Shown: in pieces, positions 17,293-26,946 of the stretch
Numbering within the stretch: the stretch's first letter is position 1
Layout: each line of letters opens with the position of its first letter
Translations under genes and position numbers: made by a program
Assembly (NCBI GenBank): GCA_051061015.1
Contig: JBPFEG010000075.1
Span: 1-64,000 of the forward strand
Length of the DNA stretch: 64,000 nt
Origin: Methylomicrobium sp051061015
GTDB lineage: Bacteria > Pseudomonadota > Gammaproteobacteria > Methylococcales > Methylomonadaceae
Direction: 5' to 3'
The notes under the pieces: generated by a model
What the model was told of the DNA's origin: nothing
What the model saw: only the letters and a program-made list of their open reading frames with translations
Databases searched by the model: none

Positions 17293-18108
17293 GTGCCGAA
17301 TAAACCTTCTCCTGCAATCAAATCCTTGCTGTTCGGTTTAGCGCTGCTCTACCGCATAATCGCATCGGAGACTCACGCGGCCCAGCTCGAGCCTTGGCAG
17401 TCGTCCGCCTATGTGCTGAAAAGCTTTATCGAGATCGCGATGTTCAACGAGTATTCGCCGGGATCGGCGGGCATTCGTAAATGGACGACTCCGATCGGCT
17501 ATTTTTTTGTGCACCGGACTGGCGATCAGGTTCTGCATGAGAAACTCGCCCGTATGCATCTTGAGCAGTTATCCGAGATTACCGGTTTGAGCATCAAGCC
17601 GGCACCGACACAAAAATCGGCCAATCTGCTAATTATTTTTTCAACTGAAGCACAGCTGCAAAACGAACTGCTGAACGACTTCGGCATCAGTAACAAGCAG
17701 CAACGGGAAACGTTATTCCGCCGCAGCGTTTGCGTAGGTCATTTTGCTTTGGCAGGCGACGCTTCAATCTCGCGGGCCGTGGTCATCATTCCGGTCGACC
17801 GCGCCAGCGCGCACGCCAAACTGGTCGATTGTATCGTCGAAGAAATCACTCAGGTTCTGGGTTTACCGAATGATTCCGAAAAGGTGTTTCCTTCGATCTT
17901 CAACGACAAGTCGGTCGATTCCCTGTTATCGGGCCTGGATTATCTGTTGCTGAAAATGCTCTATGATCCGCGTATCAAGACCGGCATGAATCTTCAGCAG
18001 GCGGCACCGGTATTGAAAACGATTGCCGATGAATTCGAACGGAATGATCTAATCAAGACAGCCGAAGCCAAAGTCAGAGCGGGAAGGTTGTACGAATTGC
18101 TGTATTAA
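17293..18108 (+). CDS. DUF2927 family protein
   Basis: This 271-residue protein probably has a signal peptide (SLLFGLALLYRIIASETHA) and starts at GTG 17293. The C-terminal half has the DUF2927 pattern CIVEEITQVLGLPNDSEKV, then SIFNDKSVDSLLSGLDYLL and MLYDPRIKTGM. An IRKW motif near residue 61 also fits. The EE..Q.LGLPND stretch resembles a degenerate metalloprotease helix, but a zinc site is not clear. Function is unknown; it is likely periplasmic. Confidence 0.75.
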   Translation: MPNKPSPAIKSLLFGLALLYRIIASETHAAQLEPWQSSAYVLKSFIEIAMFNEYSPGSAGIRKWTTPIGYFFVHRTGDQVLHEKLARMHLEQLSEITGLSIKPAPTQKSANLLIIFSTEAQLQNELLNDFGISNKQQRETLFRRSVCVGHFALAGDASISRAVVIIPVDRASAHAKLVDCIVEEITQVLGLPNDSEKVFPSIFNDKSVDSLLSGLDYLLLKMLYDPRIKTGMNLQQAAPVLKTIADEFERNDLIKTAEAKVRAGRLYELLY

Positions 18109-18114
18109 CGGAAA

Positions 18115-18136
18115 CAGGCGGGCTTGAACCCGCCTG
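18115..18136. terminator. hairpin between convergent genes
   Basis: CAGGCGGG (18115-18122) and CCCGCCTG (18129-18136) form a perfect 8-bp stem with a CTTGAA loop between the DUF2927 and parA stop codons. The T-tract is poor in both directions. Confidence 0.5.
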
Positions 18137-18151
18137 CGACCGTTGTTGAAA

Positions 18152-18934
18152 TTACGCTTCGCCGTGAATTTCGGAATGCAACGCCTTGAATTCTTCGGTC
18201 AGTTTATGACCCGGCACATAATGCACCAGCGGTTGCGCCTGACTGTGCGATTCGCGGACCTTCACTGAAGGCGAGATCATCGCGGCGAGCACCGGCAAGC
18301 CTTCCTCGATCAGTTGATCGACGAGCTGGCGCGGCAGATTCGCCTGTTTCTGAAACTGGTTGACCACGATCCCTTCGATTTCGAGGTGCTGATTATGATC
18401 AGCCTTCACTTCGCGGATCGTGTTCATCAGGGTCAGAAGCGAGTCACGCGAGAAGGTGTCGCAGTCGAATGGAATCAAGCATTTGTCCGCCGCGATCAGT
18501 GCCGACTGGCTATAAAAGTTCAATACCGGCGGCGTGTCCATGTAAACCTGATCGAACCCTTGCAGGCTTTCCAGGGCCTCTTTCAATTTGAAGATCTTGA
18601 AGCGCGATTCGAGCTTGCTTTGCAAGGCCTCCAGCTCCGGATGCGATGGCACGATATACAGGTTCGGGAACGGCGTCTCGTGAATGAAATTTTCCAGTCC
18701 TGAACCCGTACCGCCGCCGAACAGCGACAGACTGAGAGTGTCCTTGAAAAACTGCGCGAGCGTTTTTCCGCTTTCGGCGACCTTTTGACCCATCAGGTAT
18801 TGCGTCGAATTGCCCTGAACATCCAAATCGATGACCAAGGTCTTTTTGCCTTCGACAGCGCTGATCGCGGCCAAATTGCAGGTGATCGTCGATTTGCCGA
18901 CCCCGCCTTTTTGATTGAAAATGACTCTGCGCAT
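18152..18934 (-). CDS. ParA family ATPase, without a ParB partner
   Basis: This 260-residue protein opens with FNQKGGVGKSTITCNLA, a deviant Walker A with the signature Lys, then DLDVQGNST and DTPPVLN. It belongs to the ParA/Soj family of ATPases that position DNA or protein cargo on the nucleoid or membrane. No parB, replication gene or chemotaxis cluster lies beside it, so it is not the chromosomal parAB pair as it stands. Its cargo cannot be told from the sequence. Confidence 0.85.
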   Translation of the reverse strand: MRRVIFNQKGGVGKSTITCNLAAISAVEGKKTLVIDLDVQGNSTQYLMGQKVAESGKTLAQFFKDTLSLSLFGGGTGSGLENFIHETPFPNLYIVPSHPELEALQSKLESRFKIFKLKEALESLQGFDQVYMDTPPVLNFYSQSALIAADKCLIPFDCDTFSRDSLLTLMNTIREVKADHNQHLEIEGIVVNQFQKQANLPRQLVDQLIEEGLPVLAAMISPSVKVRESHSQAQPLVHYVPGHKLTEEFKALHSEIHGEA

Positions 18935-19006
18935 TTTTACTTGTACCTCATGAAATCCGCTGGCTGAAAGATTTATTATAATACATTAATTCAATATTTT
19001 GCTGGC

Positions 19007-19492
19007 CTACATACGCACAAACGTGGTTGTGTGACAAGCCGGGCAAACCGGAATTTCGCTGGTGGTTTTAAACGCAATTTCCTTGCCGCATTTGTCGCAA
19101 ATGAAAGTACCGGGAAGCGTGATTTCACCGCTTTGGTATTTGTGGACTTTCGCGCGCTCTTCGAGCTCGGCCAGCTGGATGCGGGTTTTGTCCGCAACGC
19201 TCAAAAAAGCATCGAGCGCAAAGTTCTCGATCAGTTCGATATCGAATTTAAACCACTCGCCCAGTTCCTCATCATTCTGTTCGGCGTTCAAATCCCGGGC
19301 TGCGCTTTCGACGTCGCGTTTGACGAAACTTGATACTTTATCCAGCTCTTCCTTGCTCAGATCGCTAGTTCTACCGGCCTTTTCTTTCGATATCTCGAGC
19401 GCTTCGCCAAGCGTGTGCAGGGCGTCGTCCATCGTTTCGTAAAGGTGCTTCACGATGTCGTTGTAAGCGGCAACCCATTTGTTTTTATTCAT
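19007..19492 (-). CDS. DUF1451 zinc-ribbon protein (YbeL-like)
   Basis: This 161-residue protein has a helical N-terminal part rich in Glu/Lys and a C-terminal zinc ribbon with CDKCGKE and CPACH. This matches DUF1451. The E. coli relative ybeL also lies beside leuS, which supports the assignment by gene order. It is divergent from leuS with 82 bases between starts, so the two promoters lie close together. Function is unknown. Confidence 0.85.
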   Translation of the reverse strand: MNKNKWVAAYNDIVKHLYETMDDALHTLGEALEISKEKAGRTSDLSKEELDKVSSFVKRDVESAARDLNAEQNDEELGEWFKFDIELIENFALDAFLSVADKTRIQLAELEERAKVHKYQSGEITLPGTFICDKCGKEIAFKTTSEIPVCPACHTTTFVRM

Positions 19493-19574
19493 AGCTACAT
19501 CTCCTGAAAATGACGCTCTTTGATTCGAGCAACTGTGGTATTCTAACGCTTTTGGCCGACAAAAGACGAGAAGG

Positions 19575-22067
19575 ATGCAAGAAAATTACAAGCCGTTGGT
19601 TATAGAGCAAGAAGTGCAGCAAATCTGGGAAGAAACGGGTGTGTTTAACGTAACCGAATCGACTCAGGGAGCAATTACCGAAAAGTATTATTGCTTGTCG
19701 ATGTTCCCCTATCCCAGCGGTAAATTACATATGGGGCATGTCCGTAACTATACCATCGGCGACGTAATCAGCCGTTATCAGCGCATGCTCGGCAAGAACG
19801 TTCTGCAGCCGATGGGATGGGACGCATTCGGCTTGCCGGCCGAAAACGCCGCGATGCAGCACGGCGTGCATCCGGCCGACTGGACCTACGAAAATATCGC
19901 CTATATGAAAGGCCAGTTGCAGCGGCTCGGCTTCGGCTACGACTGGAAGCGCGAGATCGCGACCTGCGATCCGTCCTACTACCGCTGGGAGCAGTGGTTT
20001 TTCCTGAAGCTGCTCGAAAAAGGCCTGGTCTACAAGAAGACAGCTCCAGTCAACTGGTGCCCGAACGACATGACCGTGCTCGCGAACGAACAGGTCATCG
20101 ACGGCTGCTGCTGGCGCTGCGACACCCAGGTCGAGCGCAAGGAAATCGCGCAGTGGTTCCTGAAGATCACCGACTATGCCGATGAACTCCTGGCCGCGCT
20201 CGACACCCTGGACGGCTGGCCGGAACAGGTCAAGACGATGCAGGCGAACTGGATCGGCAAGAGCTATGGCGTACGCTTCGCGTTTCCTTACGAGCTGGAC
20301 GGCAAGCAGGAGTTATTATGGGTGTTCACGACCCGTGCCGACACGATCATGGGCGTGACCTTCTGCGCGGTCGCCCCCGAGCATCCCCTGGCGGCGCGTG
20401 TCGCCCAGAATAATCCGGAACTAGCCGCCTTCATTCATGAATGCGAACAGACCGGGACTGCCGAAGCCGATATCGCGACGATCGAAAAGAAAGGCATGCC
20501 GACCGGCATCCGGGTCACGCATCCTCTGACCGGCCAAAAAGTGCCGGTGTGGGTCGGCAACTATGTATTGATGAGTTACGGCGAAGGCGCGGTAATGGCA
20601 GTGCCGGCGCATGACGAGCGCGATTTTCATTTCGCGCAAAGGTACAATCTGCCGACAATCCAGGTGCTCGACAACAAAGCGCCGGGTAAAGATGACAAGC
20701 CGTTCGATACGGTAAGCTGGCAGGACTGGTATGGGTCGAAAGATGACTCGATGGTGCTGATCAACAGCGGCAAATACGATGGTTTGACTCACAAGCAGGC
20801 AATCGATGCGATCGCCGCCGACCTGAAAGCACAAGACCTCGGCGACAAACAGGTGCGCTTCCGGCTCCGCGACTGGGGCGTGTCGCGCCAGCGTTACTGG
20901 GGCGCGCCGGTGCCGGTAATTTATTGCGACGACTGCGGTACCGTGCCGGTGCCCGAAAAAGACCTGCCGGTAGAACTGCCGCGTGACGTGGTGCTGGACG
21001 GCTCGCAGTCGCCGCTGGTCGCGCATCCAACCTTCTCGAAGACGACCTGCCCTTGCTGCGGCAAGGCGGCCCGGCGGGAAACCGACACTTTCGACACCTT
21101 CATGGAATCATCCTGGTATTTCGCGAAATATGCCTGCAAGGGTTCCGAATCGATGCTCGATGCGCGCGCGAATCACTGGCTGCCGGTCGACCATTACATC
21201 GGCGGCATCGAGCACGCGATCCTGCACCTCCTTTATGCACGCTTCTATACCAAGCTGCTGCGCGACGAAGGCCTGATCGTGGCCGACGAACCATTCAAGA
21301 ATCTGCTGACCCAGGGCATGGTGCTGAAGGACGGCAGCAAGATGTCCAAGTCGAAAGGCAACACGGTCGACCCGCAGGCGCTGATCGATCAGTACGGCGC
21401 GGACACCGTGCGTCTGTTCATCATGTTTGCAGCGCCGCCCGAGCAGTCGCTCGAGTGGTCCGACAGTGGCGTCGAAGGCGCATTCCGCTTCCTAAAACGG
21501 CTTTGGAAGCTGGTGTATCAGCATGTCGAGTCGGAGCGTCCGGTCACTGCACTGGATAAGGCGAACCTGACCAAGGAACAGGCTGATTTACGCCGCCAGC
21601 TACATCAGACGATCCTGAAAGTTTCCGACGATTTCGGGCGCCGTTTCACATTCAATACCGCAATCGCCGCAAACATGGAACTGGTCAACAGCCTGTACAA
21701 ATTCAGCGACGAGTCGGACAATGGACATGCGCTGCTTCAGGAAGCGCTCGAAGCGATCGTGCTGATGCTGTCGCCGATCGTACCTCATATCTGCCATCAA
21801 CTCTGGCAGGATCTGGGACGCAGCGAGGCGCTGATCAGTGCGGCCTGGCCGACCGTCGACCAAGCCGCATTGACGCAAGATACGCTTGATTTGGTCGTAC
21901 AGGTCAACGGCAAATTGCGCAGCAAGATATCAGTGCCGGCGTCCGCTTCGAATCCCGAGATTGAGGCATTGGCTCTGGACGATGAACATATTGCACGTTT
22001 GCTGGAAGGACAAACGGCCAAAAAAATAATTGTCGTCCCTAAAAAACTGGTAAATATCGTTATTTGA
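19575..22067 (+). CDS. leuS: leucyl-tRNA synthetase
   Basis: This 830-residue class I synthetase has HMGH (residues 52-55) as its HIGH motif, an editing domain inserted in the catalytic core (TTRADTIMGVTF), and KMSKSKGN near residue 590. It charges tRNA-Leu with leucine. A GAGAAGG site precedes the ATG. The TGA overlaps the lptE ATG by one base, so leuS, lptE and holA form one operon. Confidence 0.97.
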   Translation: MQENYKPLVIEQEVQQIWEETGVFNVTESTQGAITEKYYCLSMFPYPSGKLHMGHVRNYTIGDVISRYQRMLGKNVLQPMGWDAFGLPAENAAMQHGVHPADWTYENIAYMKGQLQRLGFGYDWKREIATCDPSYYRWEQWFFLKLLEKGLVYKKTAPVNWCPNDMTVLANEQVIDGCCWRCDTQVERKEIAQWFLKITDYADELLAALDTLDGWPEQVKTMQANWIGKSYGVRFAFPYELDGKQELLWVFTTRADTIMGVTFCAVAPEHPLAARVAQNNPELAAFIHECEQTGTAEADIATIEKKGMPTGIRVTHPLTGQKVPVWVGNYVLMSYGEGAVMAVPAHDERDFHFAQRYNLPTIQVLDNKAPGKDDKPFDTVSWQDWYGSKDDSMVLINSGKYDGLTHKQAIDAIAADLKAQDLGDKQVRFRLRDWGVSRQRYWGAPVPVIYCDDCGTVPVPEKDLPVELPRDVVLDGSQSPLVAHPTFSKTTCPCCGKAARRETDTFDTFMESSWYFAKYACKGSESMLDARANHWLPVDHYIGGIEHAILHLLYARFYTKLLRDEGLIVADEPFKNLLTQGMVLKDGSKMSKSKGNTVDPQALIDQYGADTVRLFIMFAAPPEQSLEWSDSGVEGAFRFLKRLWKLVYQHVESERPVTALDKANLTKEQADLRRQLHQTILKVSDDFGRRFTFNTAIAANMELVNSLYKFSDESDNGHALLQEALEAIVLMLSPIVPHICHQLWQDLGRSEALISAAWPTVDQAALTQDTLDLVVQVNGKLRSKISVPASASNPEIEALALDDEHIARLLEGQTAKKIIVVPKKLVNIVI

Positions 22068-22558
22068 TGAAGAAATTATTCATTATTTTTTTGACATGCT
22101 GGTTAAGCGGCTGCGGCTATCATTTACGCGGCACCGAGCAAACAACGGTAAAATTCAAAAAAGTTTACCTGGAAGGGGCATCGGATGCCTTGCGGGACAA
22201 TTTCAACGAAGTGTTGAAACTGTCGTCTGCCCGCTTGGCCAATAATCCGAAAGAAGCAGACTTGCACGTAAAGGTGGATGAGGAAAAATACAACCGCCGC
22301 GTCGTATCCCTGGGTCTCAGCGGACGCTCAAACCAGCTGGAGCTGAGTTACCGTTTGAAATTTCAGCTGATCAAGGCCGATAATACCCCATTGCCCTCGA
22401 GCGAACCTATCCAGATCACTCGCGAGCTTTTCAATGACCAACAGGATATTCTCGCGAAGAATAACGAGGAAGGCGTGATCCGGCGGGAAATGTATCGGCA
22501 GGCCGTGCGTTCGGTTCTCGACCGCGCCAGGGCGCAAATGCAGGCAAAAGCCAAATAG
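22067..22558 (+). CDS. lptE: LPS-assembly lipoprotein LptE
   Basis: This 163-residue lipoprotein has a lipobox ending LSGC with Cys16, then GYHLRGT, the typical start of mature LptE. It plugs the LptD barrel that places lipopolysaccharide in the outer leaflet. The start overlaps the leuS stop, and the stop lies one base before holA, the conserved gammaproteobacterial order. Confidence 0.93.
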   Translation: MKKLFIIFLTCWLSGCGYHLRGTEQTTVKFKKVYLEGASDALRDNFNEVLKLSSARLANNPKEADLHVKVDEEKYNRRVVSLGLSGRSNQLELSYRLKFQLIKADNTPLPSSEPIQITRELFNDQQDILAKNNEEGVIRREMYRQAVRSVLDRARAQMQAKAK

Positions 22559-22559
22559 C

Positions 22560-23582
22560 ATGCGTCTGAAGCCGGAACAGATGGCGCAGCATTTGCGCGG
22601 TAAAAAGCTCCCGCCGGTTTATCTGATCAGCGGCGATGAACCCCAGCAAATCGCTGAAATCGCCGACGCAATCCGCAAGGCAGCCTGGGAAGCCGGCTAC
22701 CTGGAGCGGGAAATTTTTTCGCAGGATACCGGCTTTTCCTGGCATGACCTGCCGGCGGCTGCATATGCGACATCGTTGTTTGCGGACCGAAAAATCATCG
22801 ATCTCAGGCTGCCTTCTGGCTCGCCGGGAACCGAAGGCGCAAAGATCCTGACCGCCTACTGCGAGCGTTTGCCTGAAGATACCCTATTATTGATCACGAC
22901 CGGTAAACTCGCGGCAGCCTCCCTGAAAACCCGCTGGTTTCAGGCCCTGGAGCGCGTAGGCGTATTCATCCAGGTCTGGCCGCTCGAGGGGGAAGATTTG
23001 CAGCGCTGGCTGCAACAGCGTTTGGAGCGGCGCGGGATCCACGCCGATAAGGAAGGTTTGAAATTACTGGCCGCCAGGATCGAGGGCAACCTACTGGCCG
23101 CCGCGCAGGAAATCGAAAAGCTCTATATCCTCTATGGCTCCGGAAGCCTGGACGCCGCAAAAATCGTCGATGCTGTCGCGGATAGTTCGCGCTATGATAT
23201 TTTTAAACTGACCGACAGCCTGTTGGCCGGTCATCCCGGAAGAATTACCAAGATCCTCGCAAGCTTGAAAGATGAGGATATCGCTGCGCCAGTGGTGCTG
23301 TGGGCTATCACCCGTGAAGCCCGCCTGCTCTGCAAACTCAAGCAGGAGATCGCCGCCGGCAAAAACCGGGACGCGGCGATGCAGGCCCAGCAAATCTGGG
23401 ACAAGCGCAAAGCGATGGTAAGTCATGCACTGGACCGCTTGAGCGAAACCGCCTTACATCGTATCCTGGTTCTCAGCGCTAAAGCCGACCGCGAAATCAA
23501 AGGACAACAACAAGGCGATCCCTGGCAGAGCTTATTACAAATTTGTTTATTATTTACGGCAGTTGCCGGGTTGCCGGTTTAA
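22560..23582 (+). CDS. holA: DNA polymerase III subunit delta
   Basis: This 340-residue protein matches HolA, the clamp-loader subunit that opens the sliding clamp. PPVYLISGDEPQQIAEI near the start, LPEDTLLLITTGKL in the ATPase-like domain and a C-terminal helical collar are typical. It is the third gene of leuS-lptE-holA. The usual next genes nadD and rsfS are absent: a metallo-beta-lactamase-fold gene faces it instead. Confidence 0.93.
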   Translation: MRLKPEQMAQHLRGKKLPPVYLISGDEPQQIAEIADAIRKAAWEAGYLEREIFSQDTGFSWHDLPAAAYATSLFADRKIIDLRLPSGSPGTEGAKILTAYCERLPEDTLLLITTGKLAAASLKTRWFQALERVGVFIQVWPLEGEDLQRWLQQRLERRGIHADKEGLKLLAARIEGNLLAAAQEIEKLYILYGSGSLDAAKIVDAVADSSRYDIFKLTDSLLAGHPGRITKILASLKDEDIAAPVVLWAITREARLLCKLKQEIAAGKNRDAAMQAQQIWDKRKAMVSHALDRLSETALHRILVLSAKADREIKGQQQGDPWQSLLQICLLFTAVAGLPV

Positions 23583-23658
23583 TTTTTGCTGTCCTTACGG
23601 GAACATTTTTCCGGGTTACCTTCTCGCTATGACCGGTGTTCAAGAACAGTCGGTATTG

Positions 23659-24612
23659 TCAGTCTTCCCATTCCAGTTCCGCAAATGCCGTCGAAACGTT
23701 TTTGCGGTGAAAATCCTCGAAAAGCTTCCATTCGTCTTTGGCTTCATAGTTTATCGACTCAAGCGCCTGTTCCAGAAAACCGCCATTATTAATCAAGGCT
23801 CTGACATTAGTCAGCAGCGATAGCAAATAGCGCTTTTCAGGCTGCAGGCTTTGCGGCCAGTCGGTCACAATTGGACCGTGGCCCGGAATGACCACTTTAT
23901 AAGGATGCCGCTCCAGTTGCTCGATCTCTGCAATCCATCCTTTCAAGCTGCCGTCGATCACTGGCAAATGTTCGAGGAACAGCAAATCGGCCAGCCACAA
24001 GGTATCGGTTAAAGGATCGTAGATCGACAAGTCGTTATCGGTATGCGCCGGCTGATGGGCAGTCAGTTTCAGGATGCGTCCTCCAAGGTCGATATCGAGT
24101 TCTTTTTCGACCGCGATGTCGGGCGGAATGATGTCTCCAGCCGTTAAATCAATTGCCAAAAGTTCCTTGGCCTTGGCGAGATAGAATGGCCCGCGCGCGG
24201 CCATTGCCCGACCGAGATTATGATGTCCGACAAACTTGACGCCCTTCCCTTTAAAGACGCTGTTGCCGTAAATGTGGTCGGGATGTACATGGGTATTGAT
24301 CACATAACAGATCGGCTTATCGGTCGTATGCCGGATCGCTTGAAAAAGCGCCCTGCCCTGATCGGGATTGCCGCCCGTATCGATCACCGCAACGCAACGT
24401 TCGCCGACGATGAAACCGATATTCGCGATCGCGCCGTGATTTCGGGTGTCCGGAATTTCATGAGGCCCTAAATGTACATAGATGCCGGGAGCTACCTGGA
24501 TAACCGACAATACGTCAGCGGCTATAGCCGACTGGAGCGTTGAAAACAGAAACAGGGCCGATAACATCAAGACTTGAAACAGCGCTGTATTTTTCCGATC
24601 GGGGCATGCCAT
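23659..24612 (-). CDS. secreted metallo-beta-lactamase-fold hydrolase
   Basis: This 317-residue protein has a signal peptide (FQVLMLSALFLFSTLQSAIA) and the zinc motif THVHPDHIYGN (His108, His110, Asp112, His113), with further ligands in QPAHTDNDL and IPGHGP. It resembles the SoxH-related zinc metallohydrolases found with quinoprotein systems in methylotrophs; that assignment rests on recalled motifs such as the AFAELEWED ending. The substrate is unknown. It is convergent with holA and alone in its transcription unit, or follows dsbC. Confidence 0.75.
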   Translation of the reverse strand: MACPDRKNTALFQVLMLSALFLFSTLQSAIAADVLSVIQVAPGIYVHLGPHEIPDTRNHGAIANIGFIVGERCVAVIDTGGNPDQGRALFQAIRHTTDKPICYVINTHVHPDHIYGNSVFKGKGVKFVGHHNLGRAMAARGPFYLAKAKELLAIDLTAGDIIPPDIAVEKELDIDLGGRILKLTAHQPAHTDNDLSIYDPLTDTLWLADLLFLEHLPVIDGSLKGWIAEIEQLERHPYKVVIPGHGPIVTDWPQSLQPEKRYLLSLLTNVRALINNGGFLEQALESINYEAKDEWKLFEDFHRKNVSTAFAELEWED

Positions 24613-24772
24613 AGACAGACCTTAAAGGACTTGAGAGGATTAAAGAATGAAACCCCGGTGATTCGAGAACGAGCCAGAAAGGGTGCTTCGCCTATTCCCC
24701 TAGAATAACGGGACAGCGACAAACCACCGGGTTTTCCGGGTCTTTTTTCAACCCGGAAATTAACTATCGAAT

Positions 24773-25495
24773 TTATTTTTCTGCCTGCTCGTCTCTCAGG
24801 ACTTCAGCCAGTTGCTTCGCCGGCACATAGCCCGGCAGCAAGTTGCCTTTTTCGGTTACGATCAAGGGGGTGCCTCTAGCATCGAAGTCCTGTGCCAGCT
24901 GCATGTGCCGATCGACCGGGTTATCGCAAGTTTTTTCCTTCGGCGTTGTGCCTTTTTTCGCCTCGGTCAGTGCCGCATTCCGGTCATTAGCACACCAGAC
25001 TGAAATGGCTTTTTTATAGGAATCCGACCCTTTGCCCGCGCGCGGATAGAACAGGTACCTGACCGTAATGCCTTCCGCGAGATACTGATCGATTTCGGAA
25101 TGCAGCTTGCGGCAATAGCCGCAATCGATATCGGTGAATACTGAAACCATGTATTTGCCGATTTTCGGCTTGAATATGATCATGTCCTTTTCGCCGACTT
25201 TGTCGAGCGCGGACTTGCGAGCGCCACTCAATTTCTCCTCGGTCAAATCGGTACGCTTGGCCAAGTCGATCAGATGCCCCTGGAGCAGATATTTGCCGTC
25301 TTCGCTGACATAAAAAATATTGGCGCCGACCATTACCTCAGACACGCCCTTAATCTCGGACGGTTTGATCGAATCGGGTTTGACCGATGGCATCGCTTTG
25401 GCGAGCGCCGACTTGACTTCGCTCTCGCCCGCTTGCAACGCGCCTGCGGAAAAGGCCGACACAGCGAAAGCAACAACAGAAATAATTTTTCTCAT
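24773..25495 (-). CDS. dsbC: thiol:disulfide interchange protein DsbC
   Basis: This 240-residue periplasmic protein has a signal peptide, an N-terminal dimerisation domain and a thioredoxin domain with CGYC (Cys125, Cys128). DsbC isomerises wrong disulfides and is kept reduced by DsbD. Lengths and domain order are normal. It lies 72 bases downstream of rseP on the same strand and may be read through from it. Confidence 0.92.
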   Translation of the reverse strand: MRKIISVVAFAVSAFSAGALQAGESEVKSALAKAMPSVKPDSIKPSEIKGVSEVMVGANIFYVSEDGKYLLQGHLIDLAKRTDLTEEKLSGARKSALDKVGEKDMIIFKPKIGKYMVSVFTDIDCGYCRKLHSEIDQYLAEGITVRYLFYPRAGKGSDSYKKAISVWCANDRNAALTEAKKGTTPKEKTCDNPVDRHMQLAQDFDARGTPLIVTEKGNLLPGYVPAKQLAEVLRDEQAEK

Positions 25496-25567
25496 GATCT
25501 GCTCGTTATAAATTGTGGAAAGAGTTTGAGAGGATTTGCAAAAAGTTCGAAATAATTCAAAGACCGG

Positions 25568-26941
25568 TTATTGGAACAGGCGTTGGATATCCATCACCAT
25601 TCCCAATGCCATCAGAGCGACGAGGATCGCAATACCGATTTGTTGAAAGAATAGCTGACTTTTTTCGGACAACGGCTTGCCTTTAATCGCCTCGATGCCG
25701 AAAAACAGTAAATGCCCGCCGTCCAGCACCGGAATCGGCAATAAATTCAATACGCCGAGGCTGACGCTAACCAATGCAATGAATTTCAGAAAGTTAACGA
25801 AACCGATGCTGGCTGACTCTCCCGCATATTGCGCGATGCTGATCGGTCCGCTCAAGTTTTTCACCGAGGCTTGACCAATCACCATCTTCCCCATCATTTT
25901 CAGTGTCGAAAAAGAATATTCAAAGGTTCTACCGAAGGCGGCCGGTATCGCCTCGAGTGGACCCAATGAATATCTAGCCCTCAGCGAGTTTTTGATGTCT
26001 TCGGGGATAAACACTGAGGCGCCGATTTTACCTTCGATTTTTGGCGCTTTCTCTTCAGAGGAAGACGGCACGGGCACCCCTTTTGGGGTAATCGTCAGGT
26101 TCTGACGCATCCCGTCGCGCTCTATTTCGACCGCGATCCGTTGACCGGGATGACTTTTGACATACTCTACCCATTGCTGCCAATCGTTAAGCGGCGCGCC
26201 GTCGGCGCTGATCAGGATGTCGCCAGATTTCATGCCCGCCGCCAAAGCCGCCCCCTCCGGCATGACTTTGTCGATAACGGGCCGTAATTTCGGCATCCAG
26301 GGGGTAAACCCGAGCCGTTTATAGAGTTTTTCCGGATCGTCGACATCGGCATCGGCCAGTTTAAGCCATTGCTCATCTTCACGGCCCTCTCGATCTTTTA
26401 CGATCAGTTTAAAATCCCGCTCGCCATCAAGAGCCGCGCTGACCAGAACATTCAAAGCCTCGGTCCAGGTGGGTGTCGGCTTATCGTTGATCGAAAGGAG
26501 TTCGTTACCTTCCAGGAGGCCCGCTTCGGCGGCGATAGTTCCCGCTTCAATCTTGCCGAGAATCGGCCGGGTGCCATCTTCGCCGACGACCAGCACCACC
26601 CAGAATAAGGCTACCGCCAGCAACAGATTGAAAACCGGCCCCGCAGCGACGATCGCGGACCGCGCCGAAAGTCCTTGCCGATTGAATGCATAAGGCAGAT
26701 CTTCACTTTTGACTTCTCCCTCGCGTTCATCGACCATCTTCACATAGCCGCCCAGCGGTATAGCCGAAATCACATATTCGGTCGTCTCCGGCGCCTTCCG
26801 ATAAGACCATAAAATCTTGCCGAAACCCACCGAAAAACGCAGCACCTTCACGCCGACCTTGCGGGCAACCCAGAAATGCCCGAACTCATGAAACGAAACC
26901 AGAATGCCGATCGTGAGGATGAAGTAAAAGAGAGTGCTCAT
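25568..26941 (-). CDS. rseP: site-2 protease RseP
   Basis: This 457-residue inner-membrane zinc protease has HEFGH (residues 18-22), two PDZ domains and NLLPIPVLDGGHL near the C-terminus, which carries the third metal ligand. It cleaves anti-sigma factor RseA and leftover signal peptides. It follows dxr by 5 bases and ends the rpsB-to-rseP block. The usual next gene bamA is not present: dsbC follows. Confidence 0.95.
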   Translation of the reverse strand: MSTLFYFILTIGILVSFHEFGHFWVARKVGVKVLRFSVGFGKILWSYRKAPETTEYVISAIPLGGYVKMVDEREGEVKSEDLPYAFNRQGLSARSAIVAAGPVFNLLLAVALFWVVLVVGEDGTRPILGKIEAGTIAAEAGLLEGNELLSINDKPTPTWTEALNVLVSAALDGERDFKLIVKDREGREDEQWLKLADADVDDPEKLYKRLGFTPWMPKLRPVIDKVMPEGAALAAGMKSGDILISADGAPLNDWQQWVEYVKSHPGQRIAVEIERDGMRQNLTITPKGVPVPSSSEEKAPKIEGKIGASVFIPEDIKNSLRARYSLGPLEAIPAAFGRTFEYSFSTLKMMGKMVIGQASVKNLSGPISIAQYAGESASIGFVNFLKFIALVSVSLGVLNLLPIPVLDGGHLLFFGIEAIKGKPLSEKSQLFFQQIGIAILVALMALGMVMDIQRLFQ

Positions 26942-26946
26942 AAAAA

